From contig CM061100.1 of NCBI GenBank assembly GCA_030770545.1, positions 11,710,501 through 11,774,500 of the forward strand: a stretch of DNA of 64,000 nt. Direction: 5' to 3'. The notes beneath the pieces were generated by a model. That model made no database searches and was not told where the DNA came from. It saw only the letters and a list, made by a program, of their open reading frames with translations. Origin of the DNA: Macropodus opercularis (lineage: Eukaryota; Chordata; Actinopteri; Anabantiformes; Osphronemidae). Shown here one piece after another: positions 50,845-63,960 of the stretch. The position numbers and the translations under genes were made by a program. The number at the start of each line of letters is the position of its first letter. Position 1 is the first letter of the stretch.

Positions 50845-52290
50845 AGGGATGTATTTGGATCATATCTAGCACAAAAACTTTATTGCCATTGCCTCCATTA
50901 AGATGCAGCAGCTTAAAGCATCACTGAGGCTGTAAACACTGCGAAAACGCTTAGAATGGCCTGTTCTGTGCATTTCAGACCTAAAGAAAACTACTTTGAA
51001 CAAAGTGATTTAAATGCATTTTAAAGGTGTTTGCCAGCTTCAGGGATGTGTTTGGATCATATCTAGCACAAAAACTTTATTGCCATTGCTTGCATTAAGA
51101 TGCAGCAGCTTAAAGCATCACTGAGGCTGCGAAAACGCTTAGAATGGCCTGTTCTGTGCATTTCAGACCAAAAGAAAACTACTTTAAACAAAGTGATTTA
51201 ATTGCAGTTTAAAGGTGTTTGCCAGCTTCAGGGATGTATTTGGATCATATCTAGCACAAAAACTTCATTGCCATTGCCTCTATTAAGATGCAGCAGCTTA
51301 AAGCATCACTGAGGCTGTGAAAACGCTTAGAATGGCCTGTTCTGTGCATTTCAGACCAAAAGAAAACTACTTTCAACAAAGTGATTTAAATGCATTTTAA
51401 AGGTGTTTGCCTGCTTTAGGGATGTATTTGGATCATATCTAGCACAAAAACTTTATTGCCATTGCTTACATTAAGATGCAGCAGATAAAACAAATACTGA
51501 GGCTGGAAACAGTGCGAAAACGCTTAGAATGGCCTGTTCTGTGCATTTCAGACCTAAAGAAAACTACTTTGAACAAAGTGATTTAAATGCATTTTAAAGG
51601 TGTTTGCCAGCTTCAGGGATGTATTTGGATCATATCTAGCACAAAAACTTCATTGCCATTGTTTGCATTAAGATGCAGCAGATAAAACAAATACTGAGGC
51701 TGGAAACTGTGCGAAAACGCTTAGAATGGCCTGTTATGTGCATTTCAGACCTAAAGAAAACTACTTTGAACAAAGTGATTTAAATGCATTTTAAAGGTGT
51801 TTGCCAGCTTCAGGGATGTATTTGGATCATATCTAGCACAAAAACTTTATTGCCATTGCTTGCATTAAGATGCAGCAGCTTAAAGCATCACTGAGGCTGT
51901 GAAAACGCTTAGAATGGCCTGTTCTGTGCATTTCAGACCAAAAGAAAACTACTTTAAACAAAGTGATTTAAATGCATTTTAAAGGTGTTTGCCAGCTTCA
52001 GGGATGTATTTGGATCATATCTAGCACAAAAACTTCATTGCCATTGCCTCTATTAAGATGCAGCAGCTTAAAGCATCACTGAGGCTGCGAAAACGCTTAG
52101 AATGGCCTGTTCTGTGCATTTCAGACCTAAAGAAAACTACTTTGAACAAAGTGATTTAAATGCATTTTAAAGGTGTTTGCCTTCTTCAGGGATGTATTTG
52201 GATCATATCTAGCACATAAACTTTATTGCCATTGCCTCCATTAAGATGCAGCAGATAAAACAAATACTGAGGCTGGAAACATTGCGAAAA
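50845..52290 (+). repeat. Satellite block C6, copy 3 of 3
   Basis: Aligns with 49110-50555 at offset 1735 bp, nine monomers. A private variant, gcagtttaaagg at about 51205, is absent from the other copies. Confidence 0.8.
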
Positions 52291-55184
52291 CGCTTAGAAT
52301 GGCCTGTTCTGTGCATTTCAGACCTAAAGAAAACTACTTTGAACAAAGTGATTTAAATGCATTTTAAAGGTGTTTGCCTTCTTCAGGGATGTATTTGGAT
52401 CATATCTAGCACAAAAACTTTATTGCCATTGCCTCCATTAAGATGCAGCAGCTTAAAGCATCACTGAGGCTGTAAACACTGCGAAAACGCTTAGAATGGC
52501 CTGTTCTGTGCATTTCAGACCTAAAGAAAACTACTTTGAACAAAGTGATTTAAATAAATTTTAAAGGTGTTTGCCTTCTTCAGGGATGTATTTGGATCAT
52601 ATCTAGCACAAAAACTTTATTGCCATTGCTTGCATTAAGATACAGCAGCTTAAAGAAATACTGAGGCTGGAAACAGTGCGAAAACGCTTTATGGCCTGTT
52701 CTGTGCATTTCAGACCAAAAGAACACTACTTTGAACAAAGTGATTTAAATGCATTTTAAAGGTGTTTGCCAGCTTTAGGGATGTATTTGGATCATATCTA
52801 GCACAAAAACTTTATTGCCATTGCCTCCATTAAGATGCAGCAGATAAAACAAATACTGAGGCTGGAAACAGTGCGAAAACGCTTAGAATGGCCTGTTCTG
52901 TGCATTTCAGACCTAAAGAAAACTACTTTGAACAAAGTGATTTAAATGCATTTTAAAGGTGTTTGCCAGCTTCAGGGATGTATTTGGATCATATCTAGCA
53001 CAAAAACTTTATTGCCATTGCCTGCATTAAGATACAGCAGCTTAAAGAAATACTGAGGCTGGAAACAGTGCGAAAACGCTTAGAATGGCCTGTTCTGTGC
53101 ATTTCAGACCAAAAGAACACTACTTTGATCAAAGTGATTTAAATGCATTTTAAAGGTGTTTGCCTTCTTCAGGGATGTATTTGGATCATATCTAGCACAA
53201 AAACTTTATTGCCATTGCCTCCATTAAGATGCAGCAGCTTAAAGCATCACTGAGGCTGTAAACACTGCGAAAACGCTTAGAATGGCCTGTTCTGTGCATT
53301 TCAGACCTAAAGAAAACTACTTTGAACAAAGTGATTTAAATGCATTTTAAAGGTGTTTGCCAGCTTCAGGGATGTGTTTGGATCATATCTAGCACAAAAA
53401 CTTTATTGCCATTGCTTGCATTAAGATGCAGCAGCTTAAAGCATCACTGAGGCTGCGAAAACGCTTAGAATGGCCTGTTCTGTGCATTTCAGACCAAAAG
53501 AAAACTACTTTAAACAAAGTGATTTAATTGCATTTTAAAGGTGTTTGCCAGCTTCAGGGATGTATTTGGATCATATCTAGCACAAAAACTTCATTGCCAT
53601 TGCCTCTATTAAGATGCAGCAGCTTAAAGCATCACTGAGGCTGTGAAAACGCTTAGAATGGCCTGTTCTGTGCATTTCAGACCAAAAGAAAACTACTTTC
53701 AACAAAGTGATTTAAATGCATTTTAAAGGTGTTTGCCTGCTTTAGGGATGTATTTGGATCATATCTAGCACAAAAACTTTATTGCCATTGCTTACATTAA
53801 GATGCAGCAGATAAAACAAATACTGAGGCTGGAAACAGTGCGAAAACGCTTAGAATGGCCTGTTCTGTGCATTTCAGACCTAAAGAAAACTACTTTGAAC
53901 AAAGTGATTTAAATGCATTTTAAAGGTGTTTGCCAGCTTCAGGGATGTATTTGGATCATATCTAGCACAAAAACTTCATTGCCATTGTTTGCATTAAGAT
54001 GCAGCAGATAAAACAAATACTGAGGCTGGAAACTGTGCGAAAACGCTTAGAATGGCCTGTTATGTGCATTTCAGACCTAAAGAAAACTACTTTGAACAAA
54101 GTGATTTAAATGCATTTTAAAGGTGTTTGCCAGCTTCAGGGATGTATTTGGATCATATCTAGCACAAAAACTTTATTGCCATTGCTTGCATTAAGATGCA
54201 GCAGCTTAAAGCATCACTGAGGCTGTGAAAACGCTTAGAATGGCCTGTTCTGTGCATTTCAGACCAAAAGAAAACTACTTTAAACAAAGTGATTTAAATG
54301 CATTTTAAAGGTGTTTGCCAGCTTCAGGGATGTATTTGGATCATATCTAGCACAAAAACTTCATTGCCATTGCCTCTATTAAGATGCAGCAGCTTAAAGC
54401 ATCACTGAGGCTGCGAAAACGCTTAGAATGGCCTGTTCTGTGCATTTCAGACCTAAAGAAAACTACTTTGAACAAAGTGATTTAAATGCATTTTAAAGGT
54501 GTTTGCCAGCTTCAGGGATGTATTTGGATCATATCTAGCACAAAAACTTTATTGCCATTGCTTGCATTAAGATGCAGCAGATAAAACAAATACTGAGGCT
54601 GGAAACAGTGCGAAAACGCTTAGAATGGCCTGTTCTGTGCATTTCAGACCAAAAGAAAACTACTTTGAACAAAGTGATTTAAATGCATTTTAAAGGTGTT
54701 TGCCTTCTTCAGGGATGTATTTGGATCATATCTAGCACAAAAACTTTATTGCCATTGCCTCCATTAAGATGCAGCAGCTTAAAGCATCACTGAGGCTGTA
54801 AACACTGCGAAAACGCTTAGAATGGCCTGTTCTGTGCATTTCAGACCTAAAGAAAACTACTTTGAACAAAGTGATTTAAATGCATTTTAAAGGTGTTTGC
54901 CAGCTTCAGGGATGTGTTTGGATCATATCTAGCACAAAAACTTTATTGCCATTGCTTGCATTAAGATGCAGCAGCTTAAAGCATCACTGAGGCTGCGAAA
55001 ACGCTTAGAATGGCCTGTTCTGTGCATTTCAGACCAAAAGAAAACTACTTTAAACAAAGTGATTTAATTGCATTTTAAAGGTGTTTGCCAGCTTCAGGGA
55101 TGTATTTGGATCATATCTAGCACAAAAACTTCATTGCCATTGCCTCTATTAAGATGCAGCAGCTTAAAGCATCACTGAGGCTGT

Positions 55185-55746
55185 GAAAACGCTTAGAATG
55201 GCCTGTTCTGTGCATTTCAGACCTAAAGAAAACTACTTTGAACAAAGTGATTTAAATGCATTTTAAAGGTGTTTGCCAGCTTCAGGGATGTATTTGGATC
55301 ATATCTAGCACAAAAACTTCATTGCCATTGTTTGCATTAAGATGCAGCAGATAAAACAAATACTGAGGCTGGAAACTGTGCGAAAACGCTTAGAATGGCC
55401 TGTTATGTGCATTTCAGACCTAAAGAAAACTACTTTGAACAAAGTGATTTAAATGCATTTTAAAGGTGTTTGCCAGCTTCAGGGATGTGTTTGGATCATA
55501 TCTAGCACAAAAACTTCATTGCCATTGTTTGCATTAAGATGCAGCAGCTTAAAGAAATACTGAGGCTGTAAACAGTGCGAAAACGCTTAGAATGGCCTGT
55601 TCTGTGCATTTCAGACCAAACGAACACTACTTTGAACAACGTGATTTAAATGCATTTTAAAGGTGTTTGCCAGCTTCAGGGATGTATTTGGATCATATCT
55701 AGCAGAAAAAAAAAAAAAGAGAAAAAAAAAAAAAAAAAAAAAAAAA
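55185..55746 (+). repeat. Satellite block C3, second copy, ending in A-rich patch 3
   Basis: Partner of 43360-43918 at offset 11820. The two patches differ by eight A residues in the second run. Confidence 0.85.
55705..55746 (+). repeat. A-rich patch 3 (G A13 GAG A25)
   Basis: Left flank has the accaaacgaacac/gaacaacgtg marker. The right flank matches that of patch 1 at offset 16112. Confidence 0.92.
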
Positions 55747-58700
55747 GATGCAGCAGATAAAACAAATACTGAGGCTGGAAACTGTGCGAAAACGCTTAGA
55801 ATGGCCTGTTATGTGCATTTCAGACCTAAAGAAAACTACTTTGAACAAAGTGATTTAAATGCATTTTAAAGGTGTTTGCCAGCTTCAGGGATGTATTTGG
55901 ATCATATCTAGCACAAAAACTTTATTGCCATTGCTTGCATTAAGATGCAGCAGCTTAAAGCATCACTGAGGCTGTAAACAGTGCGAAAACGCTTAGAATG
56001 GCCTGTTCTGTGCACTTCAGACCAAAAGAACACTACTTTGAACAAAGTGATTTAAATGCATTTTAAAGGTGTTTGCCTTCTTCAGGGATGTATTTGGATC
56101 ATATCTAGCACATAAACTTTATTGCCATTGCCTCCATTAAGATGCAGCAGATAAAACAAATACTGAGGCTGGAAACATTGCGAAAACGCTTAATGGCCTG
56201 TTCTGTGCACTTCAGACCAAAAGAACACTACTTTGAACAAAGTGATTTAAATGCATTTTAAAGGTGTTTGCCAGCTTCAGGGATGTATTTGGATCATATC
56301 TAGCACAAAAACTTTATTGCCATTGCTTGCATTAAGATGCAGCAGCTTAAAGCATCACTGAGGCTGCGAAAACGCTTAGAATGGCCTGTTCTGTGCATTT
56401 CAGACCAAAAGAAAACTACTTTAAACAAAGTGATTTAAATGCATTTTAAAGGTGTTTGCCAGCTTCAGGGATGTATTTGGATCATATCTAGCACAAAAAC
56501 TTCATTGCGATTGCCTCTATTAAGATGCAGCAGCTTGAAGCATCACTGAGGCTGTAAACAGTACGAAAACGCTTAGAATGGCCTGTTATGTGCATTTCAG
56601 ACCAAAAGCACACTACTTTGAACAAAGTGATTTAAATGCATTTTAAAGGTGTTTGCCAGCTTCAGGGATGTATTTGGATCATATCTAGCACAAAAACTTC
56701 ATTGCCATTGCCTCCATTAGGATGCAGCAGCTTAAAGAAAAACTGAGGCTGGAAACAGTGCGAAAACGCTTAATGGCCTGTTCTGTGCATTTCAGACCTA
56801 AAAAAACTACTTTGAACAAAGTGATTTAAATGCATTTTAAAGGTGTTTGCCTTCTTCAGGGATGTATTTCGATCATATCTAGCACAAAAACTTTATTGCC
56901 ATTGCTTGCATTAAGATGCAGCAGCTTAAAGCATCACTGAGGCTGTAAACAGTGCGAAAACGCTTAGAATGGCCTGTTCTGTGCACTTCAGACCAAAAGA
57001 ACACTACTTTGAACAAAGTGATTTAAATGCATTTTAAAGGTGTTTGCCTTCTTCAGGGATGTATTTGGATCATATCTAGCACATAAACTTTATTGCCATT
57101 GCCTCCATTAAGATGCAGCAGATAAAACAAATACTGAGGCTGGAAACATTGCGAAAACGCTTAATGGCCTGTTCTGTGCACTTCAGACCAAAAGAACACT
57201 ACTTTGAACAAAGTGATTTAAATGCATTTTAAAGGTGTTTGCCAGCTTTAGGGATGTATTTGGATCATATCTAGCACAAAAACTTTATTGCCATTGCCTC
57301 CATTAAGATGCAGCAGATAAAACAAATACTGAGGCTGGAAACAGTGCGAAAACGCTTAGAATGGCCTGTTCTGTGCATTTCAGACCTAAAGAAAACTACT
57401 TTGAAAAAAGTGATTTAAATGCATTTTAAAGGTGTTTGCCAGCTTCAGGGATGTATTTGGATCATATCTAGCACAAAAACTTTATTGCCATTGCCTGCAT
57501 TAAGATACAGCAGCTTAAAGAAATACTGAGGCTGGAAACAGTGCGAAAACGCTTAGAATGGCCTGTTCTGTGCATTTCAGACCAAAAGAACACTACTTTG
57601 ATCAAAGTGATTTAAATGCATTTTAAAGGTGTTTGCCTTCTTCAGGGATGTATTTGGATCATATCTAGCACAAAAACTTTATTGCCATTGCCTCCATTAA
57701 GATGCAGCAGCTTAAAGCATCACTGAGGTTGTAAACACTGCGAAAACGCTTAGAATGGCCTGTTCTGTGCATTTCAGACCTAAAGAAAACTACTTTGAAC
57801 AAAGTGATTTAAATGCATTTTAAAGGTGTTTGCCAGCTTCAGGGATGTGTTTGGATCATATCTAGCACAAAAACTTTATTGCCATTGCTTGCATTAAGAT
57901 GCAGCAGCTTAAAGCATCACTGAGGCTGCGAAAACGCTTAGAATGGCCTGTTCTGTGCATTTCAGACCAAAAGAAAACTACTTTAAACAAAGTGATTTAA
58001 TTGCATTTTAAAGGTGTTTGCCAGCTTCAGGGATGTATTTGGATCATATCTAGCACAAAAACTTCATTGCCATTGCCTCTATTAAGATGCAGCAGCTTAA
58101 AGCATCACTGAGGCTGTGAAAACGCTTAGAATGGCCTGTTCTGTGCATTTCAGACCAAAAGAAAACTACTTTCAACAAAGTGATTTAAATGCATTTTAAA
58201 GGTGTTTGCCTGCTTTAGGGATGTATTTGGATCATATCTAGCACAAAAACTTTATTGCCATTGCTTACATTAAGATGCAGCAGATAAAACAAATACTGAG
58301 GCTGGAAACAGTGCGAAAACGCTTAGAATGGCCTGTTCTGTGCATTTCAGACCTAAAGAAAACTACTTTGAACAAAGTGATTTAAATGCATTTTAAAGGT
58401 GTTTGCCAGCTTCAAGGATGTATTTGGATCATATCTAGCACAAAAACTTCATTGCCATTGTTTGCATTAAGATGCAGCAGATAAAACAAATACTGAGGCT
58501 GGAAACTGTGCGAAAACGCTTAGAATGGCCTGTTATGTGCATTTCAGACCTAAAGAAAACTACTTTGAACAAAGTGATTTAAATGCATTTTAAAGGTGTT
58601 TGCCAGCTTCAGGGATGTATTTGGATCATATCTAGCACAAAAACTTTATTGCCATTGCTTGCATTAAGATGCAGCAGCTTAAAGCATCACTGAGGCTGTG

Positions 58701-59707
58701 AAAACGCTTAGAATGGCCTGTTCTGTGCATTTCAGACCAAAAGAAAACTACTTTAAACAAAGTGATTTAAATGCATTTTAAAGGTGTTTGCCAGCTTCAG
58801 GGATGTATTTGGATCATATCTAGCACAAAAACTTCATTGCCATTGCCTCTATTAAGATGCAGCAGCTTAAAGCATCACTGAGGCTGCGAAAACGCTTAGA
58901 ATGGCCTGTTCTGTGCATTTCAGACCTAAAGAAAACTACTTTGAACAAAGTGATTTAAATGCATTTTAAAGGTGTTTGCCAGCTTCAGGGATGTATTTGG
59001 ATCATATCTAGCACATAAACTTTATTGCCATTGCCTCCATTAAGATGCAGCAGATAAAACAAATACTGAGGCTGGAAACATTGCGAAAACGCTTAATGGC
59101 CTGTTCTGTGCACTTCAGACCAAAAGAACACTACTTTGAACAAAGTGATTTAAATAAATTTTAAAGGTGTTTGCCTTCTTCAGGGATGTATTTGGATCAT
59201 ATCTAGCACAAAAACTTTATTGCCATTGCTTGCATTAAGATGCAGCAGATAAAACAAATACTGAGGCTGGAAACAGTGCGAAAACGCTTTATGGCCTGTT
59301 CTGTGCATTTCAGACCAAAAGAACACTACTTTGAACAAAGTGATTTAAATGCATTTTAAAGGTGTTTGCCAGCTTTAGGGATGTATTTGGATCATATCTA
59401 GCACAAAAACTTTATTGCCATTGCCTCCAATAAGATGCAGCAGATAAAACAAATACTGAGGCTGGAAACAGTGCGAAAACGCTTAGAATGGCCTGTTCTG
59501 TGCATTTCAGACCTAAAGAAAACTACTTTGAACAAAGTGATTTAAATGCATTTTAAAGGTGTTTGCCAGCTTCAGGGATGTATTTGGATCATATCTAGCA
59601 CAAAAACTTTATTGCCATTGCTTGCATTAAGATGCAGCAGATAAAACAAATACTGAGGCTGGAAACAGTGCGAAAACGCTTAGAATGGCCTGTTCTGTGC
59701 ATTTCAG
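55747..59707 (+). repeat. Satellite block C4, second copy
   Basis: Partner of 39635-43400 at offsets 16112 and then 16307. A single difference in a shared marker is gaggttgtaaacactgcg here against gaggctgtaaacactgcg. One monomer more than in the first copy lies between about 57050 and 57240. Confidence 0.82.
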
Positions 59708-60764
59708 ACCAAAAGAAAACTACTTTGAACAAAGTGATTTAAATGCATTTTAAAGGTGTTTGCCTTCTTCAGGGATGTATTTGGATCATATCTAGCACAA
59801 AAACTTTATTGCCATTGCCTCCATTAAGATGCAGCAGCTTAAAGCATCACTGAGGCTGCGAAAACGCTTAGAATGGCCTGTTCTGTGCATTTCAGACCAA
59901 AAGAAAACTACTTTAAACAAAGTGATTTAATTGCATTTTAAAGGTGTTTGCCAGCTTCAGGGATGTATTTGGATCATATCTAGCACAAAAACTTCATTGC
60001 CATTGCCTCTATTAAGATGTAGCAGCTTAAAGCATCACTGAGGCTGTGAAAACGCTTAGAATGGCCTGTTCTGTGCATTTCAGACCAAAAGAAAACTACT
60101 TTCAACAAAGTGATTTAAATGCATTTTAAAGGTGTTTGCCTGCTTTAGGGATGTATTTGGATCATATCTAGCACAAAAACTTTATTGCCATTGCTTACAT
60201 TAAGATGCAGCAGATAAAACAAATACTGAGGCTGGAAACAGTGCGAAAACGCTTAGAATGGCCTGTTCTGTGCATTTCAGACCTAAAGAAAACTACTTTG
60301 AACAAAGTGATTTAAATGCATTTTAAAGGTGTTTGCCAGCTTCAGGGATGTATTTGGATCATATCTAGCACAAAAACTTCATTGCCATTGTTTGCATTAA
60401 GATGCAGCAGATAAAACAAATACTGAGGCTGGAAACTGTGCGAAAACGCTTAGAATGGCCTGTTATGTGCATTTCAGACCTAAAGAAAACTACTTTGAAC
60501 AAAGTGATTTAAATGCATTTTAAAGGTGTTTGCCAGCTTCAGGGATGTGTTTGGATCATATCTAGCACAAAAACTTCATTGCCATTGTTTGCATTAAGAT
60601 GCAGCAGCTTAAAGAAATACTGAGGCTGTAAACAGTGCGAAAACGCTTAGAATGGCCTGTTCTGTGCATTTCAGACCAAACGAACACTACTTTGAACAAC
60701 GTGATTTAAATGCATTTTAAAGGTGTTTGCCAGCTTCAGGGATGTATTTGGATCATATCTAGCA

Positions 60765-60805
60765 GAAAAAAAAAAAAAAGAGAAAAAAAAAAAAAAAAAA
60801 AAAAA
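60765..60805 (+). repeat. A-rich patch 4 (G A14 GAG A23)
   Basis: Left flank has the accaaacgaacac/gaacaacgtg marker. The right flank reads cctgttatgtgcacttcagacc, a recombinant form shared only with patch 5. Confidence 0.92.
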
Positions 60806-61561
60806 GATGCAGCAGATAAAACAAATACTGAGGCTGGAAACTGTGCGAAAACGCTTAGAATGGCCTGTTATGTGCACTTCAGACCAAAAGAACACTACTT
60901 TGAACAAAGTGATTTAAATAAATTTTAAAGGTGTTTGCCTTCTTCAGGGATGTATTTGGATCATATCTAGCACAAAAACTTTATTGCCATTGCTTGCATT
61001 AAGATACAGCAGCTTAAAGAAATACTGAGGCTGGAAACAGTGCGAAAACGCTTTATGGCCTGTTCTGTGCATTTCAGACCTAAAGAAAACTACTTTGAAC
61101 AAAGTGATTTAAATGCATTTTAAAGGTGTTTGCCAGCTTCAGGGATGTATTTGGATCATATCTAGCACAAAAACTTTATTGCCATTGCTTACATTAAGAT
61201 GCAGCAGATAAAACAAATACTGAGGCTGGAAACTGTGCGAAAACGCTTAGAATGGCCTGTTATGTGCATTTCAGACCTAAAGAAAACTACTTTGAACAAA
61301 GTGATTTAAATGCATTTTAAAGGTGTTTGCCAGCTTCAGGGATGTGTTTGGATCATATCTAGCACAAAAACTTCATTGCCATTGTTTGCATTAAGATGCA
61401 GCAGCTTAAAGAAATACTGAGGCTGTAAACAGTGCGAAAACGCTTAGAATGGCCTGTTCTGTGCATTTCAGACCAAACGAACACTACTTTGAACAACGTG
61501 ATTTAAATGCATTTTAAAGGTGTTTGCCAGCTTCAGGGATGTATTTGGATCATATCTAGCA

Positions 61562-61603
61562 GAAAAAAAAAAAAAAGAGAAAAAAAAAAAAAAAAAAAAA
61601 AAA
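61562..61603 (+). repeat. A-rich patch 5 (G A14 GAG A24)
   Basis: Near-duplicate of patch 4, differing by one A in the second run. Confidence 0.92.
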
Positions 61604-61672
61604 GATGCAGCAGATAAAACAAATACTGAGGCTGGAAACTGTGCGAAAACGCTTAGAATGGCCTGTTATGTG

Positions 61673-62585
61673 CACTTCAGACCAAAAGAACACTACTTTG
61701 AACAAAGTGATTTAAATGCATTTTAAAGGTGTTTGCCTTCTTCAGGGATGTATTTGGATCATATCTAGCACATAAACTTTATTGCCATTGCCTCCATTAA
61801 GATGCAGCAGATAAAACAAATACTGAGGCTGGAAACATTGCGAAAACGCTTAATGGCCTGTTCTGTGCACTTCAGACCAAAAGAACACTACTTTGAACAA
61901 AGTGATTTAAATAAATTTTAAAGGTGTTTGCCTTCTTCAGGGATGTATTTGGATCATATCTAGCACAAAAACTTTATTGCCATTGCTTGCATTAAGATAC
62001 AGCAGCTTAAAGAAATACTGAGGCTGGAAACAGTGCGAAAACGCTTTATGGCCTGTTCTGTGCATTTCAGACCAAAAGAACACTACTTTGAACAAAGTGA
62101 TTTAAATGCATTTTAAAGGTGTTTGCCAGCTTTAGGGATGTATTTGGATCATATCTAGCACAAAAACTTTATTGCCATTGCCTCCATTAAGATGCAGAAG
62201 ATAAAACAAATACTGAGGCTGGAAACAGTGCGAAAACGCTTAGAATGGCCTGTTCTGTGCATTTCAGACCTAAAGAAAACTACTTTGAACAAAGTGATTT
62301 AAATGCATTTTAAAGGTGTTTGCCAGCTTCAGGGATGTATTTGGATCATATCTAGCACAAAAACTTTATTGCCATTGCTTGCATTAAGATGCAGCAGCTT
62401 AAAGCATCACTGAGGCTGCGAAAACGCTTTGAATGGCCTGTTCTGTGCATTTCAGACCAAAAGAAAACTACTTTAAACAAAGTGATTTAAATGCATTTTA
62501 AAGGTGTTTGCCAGCTTCAGGGATGTATTTGGATCATATCTAGCACAAAAACTTTATTGCCATTGCTTGCATTAAGATGCAGCAG
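61673..62585 (+). repeat. Satellite block C5, second copy
   Basis: Partner of 44575-45487 at offset 17098, with the same two private variants gatgcagaagataaaac and cgctttgaatggcc. Confidence 0.85.
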
Positions 62586-63324
62586 ATAAAACAAATACTG
62601 AGGCTGGAAACAGTGCAAAAACGCTTAGAATGGCCTGTTCTGTGCATTTCAGACCAAAAGAAAACTACTTTGAACAAAGTGATTTAAATGCATTTTAAAG
62701 GTGTTTGCCAGCTTCAGGGATGTATTTGGATCATATCTAGCACAAAAACTTCATTGCCATTGCCTCTATTAAGATGCAGCAGCTTAAAGCATCACTGAGG
62801 CTGTGAAAACGCTTAGAATGGCCTGTTCTGTGCATTTCAGACCAAAAGAAAACTACTTTCAACAAAGTGATTTAAATGCATTTTAAAGGTGTTTGCCTGC
62901 TTTAGGGATGTATTTGGATCATATCTAGCACAAAAACTTTATTGCCATTGCTTACATTAAGATGCAGCAGATAAAACAAATACTGAGGCTGGAAACAGTG
63001 CGAAAACGCTTAGAATGGCCTGTTCTGTGCATTTCAGACCTAAAGAAAACTACTTTGAACAAAGTGATTTAAATGCATTTTAAAGGTGTTTGCCAGCTTC
63101 AGGGATGTGTTTGGATCATATCTAGCACAAAAACTTTATTGCCATTGTTTGCATTAAGATGCAGCAGCTTAAAGAAATACTGAGGCTGTAAACAGTGCGA
63201 AAACGCTTAGAATGGCCTGTTCTGTGCATTTCAGACCAAACGAACACTACTTTGAACAACGTGATTTAAATGCATTTTAAAGGTGTTTGCCAGCTTCAGG
63301 GATGTATTTGGATCATATCTAGCA

Positions 63325-63362
63325 GAAAAAAAAAAAAGAGAAAAAAAAAAAAAAAAAAAAAA
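63325..63362 (+). repeat. A-rich patch 6 (G A12 GAG A22)
   Basis: Left flank has the accaaacgaacac/gaacaacgtg marker. The right flank returns to the cctgttatgtgcatttcag form of patches 1 to 3. Confidence 0.92.
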
Positions 63363-63911
63363 GATGCAGCAGATAAAACAAATACTGAGGCTGGAAACTG
63401 TGCGAAAACGCTTAGAATGGCCTGTTATGTGCATTTCAGACCTAAAGAAAACTACTTTGAACAAAGTGATTTAAATGCATTTTAAAGGTGTTTGCCAGCT
63501 TCAGGGATGTATTTGGATCATATCTAGCACAAAAACTTTATTGCCATTGCTTGCATTAAGATGCAGCAGCTTAAAGCATCACTGAGGCTGTGAAAACGCT
63601 TAGAATGGCCTGTTCTGTGCATTTCAGAATAAAAGAAAACTACTTTAAACAAAGTGATTTAAATGCATTTTAAAGGTGTTTGCCAGCTTCAGGGATGTAT
63701 TTGGATCATATCTAGCACAAAAACTTCATTGCCATTGCCTCTATTAAGATGCAGCAGCTTAAAGCATCACTGAGGCTGCGAAAACGCTTAGAATGGCCTG
63801 TTCTGTGCATTTCAGACCTAAAGAAAACTACTTTGAACAAAGTGATTTAAATGCATTTTAAAGGTGTTTGCCAGCTTCAGGGATGTATTTGGATCATATC
63901 TAGCACAAAAA

Positions 63912-63960
63912 CTTTATTGCCATTGCCTCCATTATCTTAATGGAGGCAATGGCAATAAAG
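63912..63960. repeat. Perfect 23-bp snap-back inverted repeat with 3-nt loop
   Basis: Left arm 63912-63934 runs from ctttattgcc to ctccatta. Loop 63935-63937 is tct. Right arm 63938-63960 is the exact reverse complement. The loop plus right arm together (26 nt, 63935-63960) equal the reverse complement of the normal monomer stretch ctttattgcc to cattaaga. So a reversed copy of the preceding sequence was written in, replacing agatg, and the monomer then resumes at cagcagataaaac. No other monomer in the window has it. Confidence 0.95.

Larger units (their letters stand above)
60540..61726 (+). repeat. Tandem duplication of a ~797-bp four-monomer unit carrying an A-rich patch
   Basis: From ggatgtgtttgg (60543 and 61340) through the patch (60765 and 61562) the two copies lie 797 bp apart. 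The offset becomes 798 after the patches because of A-run length. Both have the same unusual downstream join of ttatgtgc with acttcagaccaaaag, showing that patch 5 and patch 4 are direct duplicates. Confidence 0.88.

Noticed and set aside
39594..63362. A-rich patches as retrotransposon (SINE or LINE) poly-A tails
   Set aside because: No element body and no target duplication are present. The patch replaces about 31 bp of monomer rather than being inserted, and the junctions are the same in all six copies.
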